A stretch of DNA of 64,000 nt, taken from contig JAMKCH010044186.1 in assembly GCA_023653785.1 (NCBI GenBank), positions 18,582 through 82,581 of the forward strand, read 5' to 3'. This DNA comes from Ophioderma brevispina. Taxonomy: Eukaryota > Echinodermata > Ophiuroidea > Amphilepidida > Ophiodermatidae. Position 1 is the stretch's first letter; every line of letters begins with the position of its first letter. Positions 45,307 to 56,530 of the stretch are shown here, piece after piece. The position numbers and the translations under genes were made by a program. Below the pieces are notes generated by a model. The model ran no database searches, had not been told where the DNA came from, and saw only the letters and a program-made list of their open reading frames with translations.

Positions 45307-48300
45307 ACAAGAAAATATGGTATTCCCATTCAAACACTTAAATTAGGCCTCGTACAATTAGCGTTATTTACAAGACAATTGCTCTTCGTGATGGACACAT
45401 AAAACAAAATCCTAACTTATGACACGCCATTTGCTTCAAAACTTACAACGCGTTTGTAAATTTTAATTTGAAAACAACGATATGAATTTACATTAGCTGT
45501 TTTATCAAAATTATATTGGGCCTTAAAGGTGCAACGAGAGATTTCACATATCAGGTGTCCAAAAAAAATCGAAAGTACTGATTTTTGCCCTGGTGTAAAG
45601 CTTTCCATAAAAAATATCCCGATCTGAAAGGATTAAGCTGAGAAATGTTTCTTTGGTAGAAAGATTGTGAAATTTCTAATTTCATATAGGAGCGAATACG
45701 AAATTCAACCTATGGTTTATATTGAAAAAAAAAGCAAATCAAAATCAAATTTTTTCTCTTTACCAAATATAAGGTAAGAAGTCTATTGAGTGTCTAATCT
45801 ATATGAAATTACTATTATAACACAATATCTGGGTACATCAAAATCCCTCGTTGCATCTTTAATTTTCTTCATCTCACTGTAAAAATTGTGTCTAGCATGG
45901 GGACATGTCTTCAGTTAACATATCGTAATTTAGCTTCTTTGTCCAAGTCACATAATATAACCTCACCTCTTGTAGTCATGCGTCATGTCTAGTATAATAG
46001 ACATATAAACTTGCGATAAGATATGATTCAAAGAATAAGCGACTTGTTTAAAGTCACTCTTATTCAATGATGTGTCTTTTATAAGGACATGAAGGAAGAC
46101 ATGTCCTGATACTGCCCCTACAAGTTAAAGCATGGCCTAATACCATTTTATTTCTTGTAGCTAATCATTTCTTAAAATTTATAGGCGTTTAAGCCGTGTC
46201 CATTCAAAAAGACATGTCTAAATGCAAGACACGGCTTGTTTAAGGACAAAATAGTGCCCTTAGGCAAGACACGTTTTTGCACTGTGGTAAAGGTTTATTG
46301 GGAGGTTTATTCAGGGTGTGTGATACATTTTCACACATCTCTTACTGAGGAAAATATAATTAAGATATTCAAAGGGTGAAGTTGGGATATATGACACATA
46401 CAAAAAATAATATATATGTCTATTTACCACATGTGGTAAATAATATTGATTAGAAACACCATACATTGTATGCAATCCAATTAAATACAATTTTTGGGAA
46501 GTGACAAATCCATGTCAAAAGAAAGTATGATGTTAAAAGAATTGAGATACACCATTTTGCCATAAGAGTCGAATGAGACGTCACTGAGTTTAGGAACAGT
46601 TAAGAAAAAACACAGCAAAAAATTGTTGTTTTAAAGTTTTAAACTACCAAGGTTGGTCACAGTGAATTACCAATAAACAACTTATAAATACGCGCGGCAG
46701 TTGTTTAAGGCTGGTACAAGACTAGTTGTTTAAAAGTTTAAAACAGCGTTTTATTAAAACAGCGTTTTAAAGTACAATCTGCAATTTCATCTTCGCCTGT
46801 TGTGCGAGGATGGAATTATGATCCAACAAGTGAAATAGTAAGATCTTGTCTATTTTGAACATAATGCAACAACTACAAGAAAGACATAGATCATGAAGGT
46901 AATATTCTAATATAAGGTTAACATTTATGAAATACACTATAAAAGGTCATTGCCTTATTCAAAATTATATGCAAACGCGGCGTTGGGTTATATGCAATGT
47001 GTTGAGAAAATGTTAAGAAAAGAAGAGGAGATGTTTTTATACCACTGCAGGAAAGGTTGATAATGAATTTCAAATTAGTAGGCAAAAATTCAGAAATGAA
47101 GCAGGGTGTTAAATGGCGCCAGATGCCTATACAATTAATATACCTTATTGTTTTAAGTTTAACACTTAGTATTTAGTAGAGAAATAGCGTCGATTAAGTC
47201 TGAACCATTGATTTGGGTTATTTTCGGGTCCTATACTGATAGATAGCGTCAATGCATTAAAGAGAAGAATGACATCAAATCGATCACTGCAAATAACACC
47301 TTGAGGCTTACAAATTGTGGATTCTTATTTTTTTAAACCGTGAGAAGTACTTAATATGAATCTCACTCGCTAAAGCCTAAAGTCTAGTAACGAGATTACT
47401 ATATAGGCCTATTGCAAAACCATTCAATTCAGTTGAGTAGTACCTCATTTCTAATGGGCAATGGCAATATGGTGTCACTTTAACACCCAGCTTTTAGAGT
47501 GTTAATACACGCCAATGATTCAGAATATTACCAACTTATTTAACACCTGCAAGAAAAATATATAATACTACTCACCATTGATACGTTATTCCATCTCTGC
47601 AAGTACACAAGTATGCCGATCAACGGTAAATAAGTTCAGGTGCGCCCAATTAAGGAGATTTCTTCCTCCAATTTCCTATAATATTTCAGTCACCAAATAC
47701 TACCAAAAGTGCATACACCTTAACCATCACGACAAACAGCTGATTTGGAAACTTTTTTTCACTCCACCAAACACACAGCCAAGAAAGTCAGACTTGAACT
47801 TTGTTATTTGATGTGAAAGTATACCCGTACGGACCACCGACTTGGCAAAACACTGCGTCTCTGAAGAAGCATTCAAGGCATCTTATAGTTACTCCAGCTC
47901 CACCAATGGTCCTCTGAGTCTTGGAAAAGAGGAATGACACAAATACACCGGTCCCACCTCCTTGCCGCTGCTCACTCGAGTCACGCCTCGCGCCGATTGT
48001 CGCCGCCGTTCGCTTGCTTGTTTTTCAAGCAACCGTCAACCAAGTCATGTAACATTCCAATAGATTCCCATAGGGTGTATAAAAGCCGACCGCGTTTGTT
48101 GCCAACTATGACCCATTCTGTCAATATCTATCTTGGCAAAACCTTAATCAGTTTTGTTTGCCACCTAATTCCGATTAAGAAAAAAATATGGAAGGTGGCC
48201 AATGAGGTCGTTAAATAATTAGCGCCGTTGATGTTCTTTTAAAGAGAGTTTGTGCAATCAAATATAAATCAAACTATTGAAAAATTTGGCAACTCTGTGA

Positions 48301-50949
48301 TTGTTAACAACAATTCTATACCATCCTGGGAAAAAGAAGCATTTTTTTATAATAACTGGAGATTGGAATTGGAAAAACGAACCAATTTGGTATATAAGGA
48401 GTTCTAACTGTGCGAATAGTGACTGTAAAACCAAAGATCATTATACTTGACTGATGTTTCGAGTAAGAATCTTATGTCCTTCATCAGCGGCAAAGTACTT
48501 CTAGTGATATACAGACATAATAATGTGACGATATCTTATACACGTTGTATCAACAAGTCATTTAAATCACAGTGTCCAGGAACAAAATGTAGATGCAAAA
48601 TCTGGAAACTTCCATATTGCAGAAAGCTTGCCGGAGGACTGCGTTCGACTGGTATTCCAATGGCAATCTCACAAATTCATAACCCAAATTCATAATACCA
48701 TCAGCATATCTTTGACACAATTTAATTTTATTAGCATACTCTAACAAAAGGTCTATAGATTAGTATAGTTCCTTGAATACCTGAAATGAAAAGTGATTTA
48801 TTCTTGAATTACAAATCAATGTCGAAAGGATAAATAACTATTGACAAATTGCCGATTAGCTACTTAGGTATTATTAGACCTGTCTACATCAGGAATTATT
48901 GTATTATCATTATTGTTTTGTCAAGTTAGCGATAAGGGCCCCGCAAAGGTATCTACAAACCATATCGTCATGATCGTGTATCATATTGCGCAATTGTACA
49001 GGGTGAAATAATGCGTGATTGATATTAATCATAAATTCCATATTTCACTAAAATGTTGTTAGATTTATCAGACTTCGCAAAAAGAAGGGCCGGTGGATTT
49101 TTTTTTATTTCGCGTCTGGTTTCATTGGCCCACTTTCAAACTACATTATAGGACTTTAGCCCGTCAAATAGGGGTCCCTTTGTCCCACTGTTAATAATTT
49201 CACAGGCGTTAACATTTCTTTAAAAAATACAGTATACCCCATTTTAGTTGGTGAATAGTTGACCGTGCAAGAAGGGTTAAACATAAACCCTTAAGGGGGC
49301 CCAAATCCGAGGCTGACCCTAACAATTTTTAGCCCTTTTTGCATGGTCTACTATATGCAACAATTAAACGGGTATGTTGTACCCAGCATTATTATGATTA
49401 TAACCATCATTATAGCACAGACAACACTAAATAATAAGCATAAAATGCATGACATATTAATTTAACACCAATTCCAACACTAATAATAACACCAGTGGTT
49501 GAAAAGGAATCACACCAACCCGTGTTCATGAAATCAAATGAAACTAACACCAACTTGAGTCACCTCAAAATAACAACAAAACATTGTGTAATTTAATTGA
49601 AATGAATCCTCTATCCGAGATATATTACCAGTTTATGCATTGTTTTGTCGGCTTAAAAAAAAAAAAAAAAAAAAAAACTCTAACAAAAGGTCTATAGATT
49701 AGTATAGTTCCTTGAATACCTGAAATGAAAAGTGATTTATTCTTGAATTACAAATCAATGTCGAAAGGATAAATAACTATTGACAAATTGCCGATTAGCT
49801 ACTTAGGTATTATTAGACCTGTCTACATCAGGAATTATTGTATTATCATTATTGTTTTGTCAAGTTAGCGATAAGGGCCCGCAAAGGTATCTACAAACCA
49901 TATCGTCATGATCGTGTATCATATTGCGCAATTGTACAGGGTGGAATAATGTGTGATTGATATTAATCATAAATTCCATATTTCACTAAAATGTTGTTAG
50001 TTTTATCACAAACTTCGCAAAAAGTTTTGTCACTTCTCAAACCTTGTATTTAATTGGATTGCATACAATGTATGATGTTTTTTTTATTTCGCGTCTGGTT
50101 TCATTGGCCCACTTTCAAACTACATTATAGGACTTTAGCCCGTCAAATAGGGGTCCCTTAGTCCCACTGTAAAGAATTTTCACAGGGGTGAACATTTTGC
50201 AATTCTTTAGAAATGCATTATTTACCCCCATTTTAATTGGTGAATAGTTGACCGTGCAGAAGGATTAAACATAAACCCTTAAGGGGCCCCCATATCCGAG
50301 GCTGACCCAAAAAAGTTTGATTTTTAGCCCTTTTGCATGGTCTACTATATGCAACAACTAAACGGGTACCCAACATTACCATGATTAAAACCATCATTAT
50401 AGCACAGGCAACATTTCAAATCACTAGGCATAAAACGTATGACATATTAATTTAACACCAATTCTAACACTAATTATAACACCAGTGGTTGAAAATTAAT
50501 CACACCAACCCGTGTTCATGAAATCAAATGAAATAAAACTAACACCAATTTGAGTTCAAAATAACAACAAAACATTGTCATGATTGTGTAGTCTAATTGA
50601 AATGAATTCTCCATCGAGATATATTACCAGTTTTGCATTGTAGCTTAAAACATTTCAATACATGCAAAACTGCATTTTCCTTTTATATTCTGATCTTATG
50701 ATTTCTGTACCGAACAGGGTTCAATCTTTAAAATAAATTTAACAAACAAAACTTACATCAAACTGAATTTTGTAAAATTTATTAGACGTAGGTGTTGAAA
50801 CGGGGTCAAATTTAATATGCACAATGATATCAGAAAACGATCCCCGGGGACAAATCTTGGGTTAAAGAAACTGCAAAAACATGAAACAATTTCAATTTTG
50901 TAGAAATACGTTAAAGGTGAAAGATAAGTAAAAAACCTGATGCACTTTC
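45307..50949 (+). repeat. 5.65-kb duplicated block B, copy 2
   Basis: Near-perfect copy of 37285-42934. Differences seen are single-base shortenings of homopolymers, for example at about 47801 (CTTTG), 47825 (CCC), 48175 (GATTAAG) and 49171 (GGGG). It contains E2 again (45527-45858), the palindrome (46421-46442), the TATA box (48078-48085), W units at 48739-49654 and 49678-50680, and the A-run between them. Confidence 0.9.
49655..49677. repeat. 23-base A-run between W units (block copy 2)
   Basis: Same length as the run at 41637-41659. Such a long homopolymer kept at identical length while short ones differ between the two blocks is noteworthy. Confidence 0.85.
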
Positions 50950-51870
50950 TTAAAAATGTGGTAAAACCAGGAACGGGGGAAGGGATACAATCAATGGGAA
51001 TTGACTGTGGCTTCTGCCGATTCCCGGAATCAATTTTTCACGTTCATGAATCACACACCTCGTTTTGAGCTTCCGCGGTTGGGATATTAGCATAGCTTCG
51101 ACAGCTCAGGGACATAACAACGGTCCCATAATGCAGTGGGCACACAAGGCAACCAGTAATGCCATGTCCTATCACGTGGCAGATGGCATACCCGATATCA
51201 TCTCAAATAAGTTTGCCGATATCGTCCAATGGCAGCGCTCTGTGTCTGTCACCAATTTGCATGAGTCACTGTCAGGGCTGGAAAACTAAGAGTGATAGCA
51301 GTACTACACAATTTGATGCCTCATTCAATTGCATGTAGCTTGAATTGTTCTTACGGACAAGTTATGCTGATTTTACTAAAATGATAAAATTATCCTTATT
51401 ATCCGTATTAGGGCACTGCGCTTTATTAGTCAACCCCGTTTGATGTATTTTCAGCAAATTTTTAATCTAGTCAGTCTACTGATGTATCTTAATAAAAGCT
51501 ATGTAGTTCAAATTCAATTATCGGTCCTAATGTAACGGGAGTATATTTGGTTACCCATGGTCAATGATATGTGCATAGGCCTAAAATGCTGAAAAATAAA
51601 CTTAAAACCGTTCGTGATAATTTTTACCAATGGGTTTGCTCAATTAAAAAATCATGGCAAATTTGCTCTAGTTTACAATGACACTCGCCCCCGTGGCCAA
51701 TTATTAACCTCTCTTATCACTCAATGCAAAAAGTAACACAGCGTGGATTTTTAAACCCAATTTTAAGTTTGATCCCTACAATGAATCCATAGCGTTGACC
51801 TGGGCAGAGTTTTCCAAAGTGATCTTATACTTGGATTACAACGATTTAAGAAAATAAATGAACATCTGAG
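50950..51870. other. Unique DNA after block B with one possible exon
   Basis: At 51050-51289 the plus strand has an open frame of about 80 codons in sequence that is locally less AT-rich than its surroundings, ending in TAA. It lacks an ATG near its beginning and no protein family is recognised, so an exon or decayed element are both possible. The remainder holds nothing I can identify. Confidence 0.25.
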
Positions 51871-51875
51871 GGATA

Positions 51876-52165
51876 TTACGTTGGTCTTGCACTGAAAAGG
51901 TGTTTAATGCAAGATCGACGTAAGTGCCACTTACGTTGGTCTTGCACTGAAAAGGGGCAAATAATTATGTTTAATGCAAGACCAACGTAAGTGCCACTTA
52001 TGTTGGTCTTGCATTAAGCGGCACATACATTATCTTCTCATTTTTTTTAAAATTGCTTACATATTGACACATAGTTTATATTATGCGCGAATACCTCCCG
52101 CTCTTTCAAAATTCACCAAAAACTCAATTTCGACAAAAATGTCACTTACGTTGGTCTTGCATTCA
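51876..52165. repeat. Cluster of six alternating copies of a palindromic 20-bp motif
   Basis: The motif ACTTACGTTGGTCTTGCA occurs at 51876-51900 (+), 51906-51928 (-), 51928-51955 (+), 51973-51995 (-), 51995-52022 (+) and 52142-52165 (+). The first five alternate in orientation, so the region forms successive hairpins (about 51876-51928 and 51928-51995). The 81-codon plus frame 51974-52219 is a by-product. Confidence 0.8.
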
Positions 52166-52169
52166 GCCG

Positions 52170-53685
52170 ACGATTTAAACTCTTCCATAACAAGGATTAA
52201 AGAGCAAGCTTTTATATAAACTTAATATCCCACTCGAATCAGTGGTCTAGAACAAGATCTATGCTTCACCAAAAGGTCCTTTATACAAAGAATTGACTCA
52301 CTTTATGAGTATCTGCTTGTCCTTGTATTGACCCACTGATGCATATGTCAAATAACACACCTCAACAGACTCGTTTATCAATATAAATGAATCCTAAGAC
52401 TCATTTGGTTTATTAAATGAGTCATTTGACTCACTCAGATGCGTTACTTGACCTATGTCGGCGAGTCACTACCCATGTCACTACAGGGACGAATTTGACC
52501 CAGAAAAAGTTTTGTGTGTAGATTATTTTCGAACACTGTATACATGGTATATTTATACCAATAGTGAAACTTTAAACACCCTAGTTTTTGCGGCTAACTT
52601 CTTTTAAACTGATCTCACATAACAAAAGGCTACAATCTTAAAGGTGATTCAAACGAGCATGCAAAGCCTTAGTGCGGCGAAAAGACGTATGTTAATTTTA
52701 AATGTCTTTAAAATTACACCCTTCTAGCTTGTTAGGATAATGAAAAACATGAAAAAGGTTAAACATATTACTATAATGCATGTAAATCAAAAAGAGATAC
52801 GTTCTTTTGGCATAATATCCGTCGCCTCCAATTCCAAGTTGATTTGAATCTTGCAAAAGATCATTATACCATTGTTGCCGGTATTGTCTTTGAATTTTTG
52901 AATTATATTAACACAAAGCATTTTTGTGTCTTATAGCATTAAATACAAAGGAATTGAGTAGCTCAAACAAAAATTCATAATCTGGCTACCTTGAAGGCTT
53001 TGGTAGAAAATCGAGTTGAATATTGTTTTGTAGGCCACCAGTGAATTAAGCTGCGAAATCCATCTTTATAATACCGTAACCAGTTTGCAATGTGTCCTCA
53101 ATATGTCTGAACTTCTGAAGTGTAATACTTTTTATTTTGGGGGATTGCCGATCCCTCCACCACCTCCCTCCAACGAGTCCTCCCACAGGATAGCTATGGA
53201 ACCTCACCAGAAAATGTAAACATCATTGTCGCCATATCGATATCACCGGTATAACGTGCGCTGCCAAAGATATCTCGTAAACTGTGCCGTAGATGCTTAT
53301 AAAGCAACTTTAATTAAAACTCTAAACACAAATCACAACAAAAATACCCAATTGTAATCGAAGAACTACGAATCTAGGATGAAAATAGCACCAGAAAAAC
53401 CGGCGATCTTAAATATTGTGAATAAAAACAGTATTTGTCACTAAAAATGTGGTTCTATTTTATTTCTTTAAAATTTTCAACACAAAAACTTTTAATTTGT
53501 TGATTCTCTATCAATTTGAGACAATCATCAGAGATGGTTTTCGAAATAATTTTAAAATATTTTTATGAATCATGATACGAATAAATCTCTAAGCACTTGT
53601 GGTTCCAGATATCTTAAGGCAGAAATACTTACAAATCCCTTTAATCCAGATTGGGATTAAGCTTCGAAATAACAAAGAAACCATC
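52170..53685. other. Gene-free DNA with a cluster of TGA(C/G)TCA words
   Basis: TGACTCA at 52294-52300 and 52427-52433 and TGAGTCA at 52418-52424 are AP-1-type sequences; several further GACTC words lie within 52290-52480. The pair at 52418-52433 is part of a small inverted arrangement with ACTCATTT / AAATGAGT. Nothing else was recognised to 53.69 kb. Confidence 0.35.
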
Positions 53686-53689
53686 TGCA

Positions 53690-53869
53690 TCTCTATCGTC
53701 AACCATCAGGTGGACATGATGCATACATTCCAGGACTACAATACATTAAGCTGTCAATCGATCCATGTTTAGCGATTGCACAGGGATCATTGACAGGTGA
53801 ATGTATTGTAGTACTGGAATGCGTCTATCTTGTCCACCAACATGGCTGGCTATTAAATACAGTCTATAG
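53690..53869 (-). mobile_element. MITE, CTATAGACCGTA family, copy 2
   Basis: On the minus strand this reads CTATAGACTGTATTTAATAG, then GTTGGTGGACAAGATAGACG, TACTACAATACATTCACCTG and the inverted second half, matching 12455-12662 in order. The far end is decayed. The two arms around 53735-53815 still form a hairpin. Confidence 0.75.
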
Positions 53870-53874
53870 AGTAA

Positions 53875-54480
53875 AGTTATCTTGGGAAGATAACAATCAC
53901 AGATTTGATTAAAAGATTGGTGCAACAAAATAAAAATTAATCAAATTGTCGCAATTGTATTTAGATTCTTTAACTTCTTTCTAGAAATGTGTTCACCAAA
54001 ATTGGCAAAGCTTTGGTAGCAAACATAAAATCCGTTGTAATAGTCGGTACCTCTTAATTAAACATTGGTTTTGATTTACTCTAGCTTTGTATTGTTGTTG
54101 TTATTTCTCCATTCTGCTATCTTTTCTCTTTCTTTTCCACAATTTTTCCGCTTTTTCTTTCCTTTAAGTCTAGGCTCGAATATCTTAGGCGTTACAGGAC
54201 ATCCCAGAATTAGTAGTACCCTTAGATACCCACATTGTTATATTTTTCACCATAAAAATCAACAACATTAGGCTAGTTGGTTTAATGCCCAACTCACCCA
54301 TACTGAAACCTTCTTTAAAAATTTTTAATCATGAAAATCAGACTAACTAAAGTGAAATACACTCAGTTGTGTTAGGTATGCAGATTTCATCCTTTGGACA
54401 AAGTGAACAATTGCGCGTGCGTACGTGTGTGTGTTATCCTTCGACTTATATTTTTGCAACACATTATCCTCCTTCAGAAA
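53875..54480. other. Gene-free DNA
   Basis: I see only a T-rich plus frame (54065-54271) of low complexity and no repeat or motif worth naming. Confidence 0.4.
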
Positions 54481-54483
54481 TTT

Positions 54484-54894
54484 GTTACCAATAGATAGCT
54501 ATGGTCATTCTCTTTCCATTGATACCAAACTAAGTACCAGCTACCTTTTATGGCATCAAAATGACGTCATAAAGACCGCGAGACAGCAAAGATTATAAAT
54601 TTCCGTAGACACAGAGTGCACAAATATTCAGGCAAAAATCCAATTTTGCAAAAAAAATTAGACTACCAGGCTTTTGAGTGACGGTTTTTGCTCTTAATCA
54701 TGGCTAAAAGACAGTTTTTAATACATAATACTTTTTATATATGCAGAAAAGTGGCGAAAGAGTTTTCATAAAATAACACTTGTGTGGCTTTCACTGATCT
54801 TTGCTGTTAGCGAGCTTTATGACATCATATTTACGTCATACTGGACATAATGGTATCGGAGGAAAGAGAAAGACCATAGCTATCTGTTGGTATC
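54484..54894. mobile_element. Long inverted-repeat (MITE-like) element
   Basis: Left arm 54484-54590 and right arm 54797-54894 are inverted copies: ACCAATAGATAGCTATGGTC / GACCATAGCTATCTGTTGG at the outside, TCTCTTTCC / GGAAAGAGA next, and TGACGTCATAAAG and GCAAAGAT with their inverses inside. Length about 410 bp. TGACGTCA is a CRE-type palindrome. Target duplication not resolved. Confidence 0.65.
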
Positions 54895-54919
54895 AAAACC
54901 ATACGTATTGGGTTCTTAA

Positions 54920-55263
54920 AGGGGATGGTCCGATTTAAGTATATAAAATTTTCATCTTGATCATATGACCTTCACCCAAAAACCCCATCTGTAAAGTTTC
55001 TCGCCGAAATTTCAATCCGTTTTGATGTGAGAGCTAGAAACGTGATTTTGTGATCCCCATAGAGTACTGTGTAAAATTAATATTGATCGACTAAAACGGA
55101 GTACATTTTCGCTCATAACTTCCAAACCAAACATCCTTTAGCCTGAAGATTTCACAGGGTAAATGAGAAAAATTGTAGCTTTCTTCTGATGCCAAAATTT
55201 TGACCACTTCCGGTAAAATCTGGGGTTCTAAGGACGAGGCTATTAGCGATCGGCCATAGACCT
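54920..55263. mobile_element. T2-like MITE with TTAA flanks
   Basis: TTAA at 54916-54919 and 55264-55267 flanks AGGGGATGGTCCGAT at the left and ATCGGCCATAGACCT at the right; read inward, both ends share AGG, ATGG and CCGAT. The 344-bp interior has no known coding content; the 77-codon minus frame 55091-55324 runs out of the element and is considered incidental. It resembles T2/Kolobok MITEs in TTAAAGG start and target. Confidence 0.6.
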
Positions 55264-55529
55264 TTAATAATGGATTAAAGCATGTTCCAAAAAGGCTTGG
55301 TAAGAGGAGGGTAAACACATACATACAGATACTTTATTTTCACTTTACCCAAAGAATGAAATCAACATCTCTAACACACCTGAGTGCATTTTCACTTTGA
55401 TTAGTTCGATTTTCATGATTCCAAATTCTTATGAAGGTTATAGTATGGTGAAGTGAGTATTAAACCAACTTACCTAATGATGTTGATTTCATGTGGGTAC
55501 TAATCATTCTGGGACACCGTGTATGTTAG

Positions 55530-56530
55530 GATGCCCAACATATTGTGTCATAGCATTGAAAACCAAATTTAAAAAACAAAAACATTGTTTTTATGTTTTT
55601 ACTTTACACGCTTTACTCAATACCGGCAAGCATGTAAAACCATTCGTATAGGTTAGGGATACCCAAACCTATCATGCTATTGTGGTTATAGCATGTCCAA
55701 TGTCGACACACTTAGTTTTTATGTTTTTACATTACACGCATTACTCAATACAGTAAGCATGTAAAACCATGGGTATCACGAGGTTAGGGATGCCCAACCT
55801 AATGTGTTATAGAAATGTCCAATATCGACACACTTAGTTTTCATGTTTTTACATTACACGCATTACTCAATACCAGTAAGCATGTAAACCATGCGTATAG
55901 GTTAGGGATGCACACCGATTGTGTTATAGCATTGTCCAATGTCGACACACTTAGTTTTTATGTTTTTACATTACACGCATTACTCAATACCAGTAAGCAT
56001 GTAAACCATGCGTATAGGTTAGGGATGCCCAACCTATTGTGCTATAGGCATTGTGCAATGTCGACACACTTAGTTTTTATGTTTTTACATTACACGCATT
56101 ACTCAATCCAGAAAGTATGTAAACCATGGGGTACAGCTGTTAAAATGTTCATTACAATAGCAGCGTTTTGAACTGGCAGCTGGGACTCACAACAGTTAAA
56201 ATCACGTTTTTTTTTACAGCCATTTGCACGTTTCGAGTCCCTTTTTACGGTTATTTGTACGTTTTGAGTCCCGGCTAACAGTCAAAATGCCGTTATTTAA
56301 GATCATTTCTAACAGTGTATCGGTTAGCATGGTTATAGGATCCCAACCTATTGTTCATACATTGCCCCACATCGGACACGCTAGTTTTCATGTTTTTACA
56401 TTACACGCATTACTCAATACAGTAAGCATGTAAAACCATTCGTATAGGTTAGGGATGCCCAACCTAATGTGTTATAGCAATGTTTAATGTCGACACACTT
56501 AGTTTTTTATATTTTTACATTAATTCTTAA
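55530..56530 (+). repeat. Satellite of about 118-122 bp, interrupted by a MITE
   Basis: The word GTCGACACACTTAG (or a close variant) recurs at about 55702, 55824, 55941, 56060, 56371 and 56489, each followed by TTTTTACATTACACGCATTA and later TAGGTTAGGGATGCCC. Spacing is 117-122 bp except where the MITE interrupts. The first and last units are decayed. The 118-codon frame at 55815-56171 is periodic because of the repeat and is not a gene. Confidence 0.85.
56134..56317. mobile_element. Small MITE inserted in the satellite (TA target)
   Basis: The ends CAGCTGTTAAAATG and CATTTCTAACAGTG are roughly inverse and flanked by TA at 56132-56133 and 56318-56319. Satellite sequence (ATGGGG-TA and TA-CGGTTAG-like) continues on both sides, allowing for decay. 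The termini resemble those of the CACTGTTAAA element at 30073. It is 184 bp and non-coding, with internal TTTTGAGTCCC / GGGACTC words. Confidence 0.6.

Noticed and set aside
52532..52560. MITE end (ACACTGTATAC) near 52.53 kb
   Set aside because: A single end resembling CACTG termini was seen, but no inverse partner or target duplication could be found nearby.
55815..56171. 118-codon open frame with a repeating peptide
   Set aside because: The periodicity comes from the 118-122 bp satellite; the frame breaks at unit-length changes.
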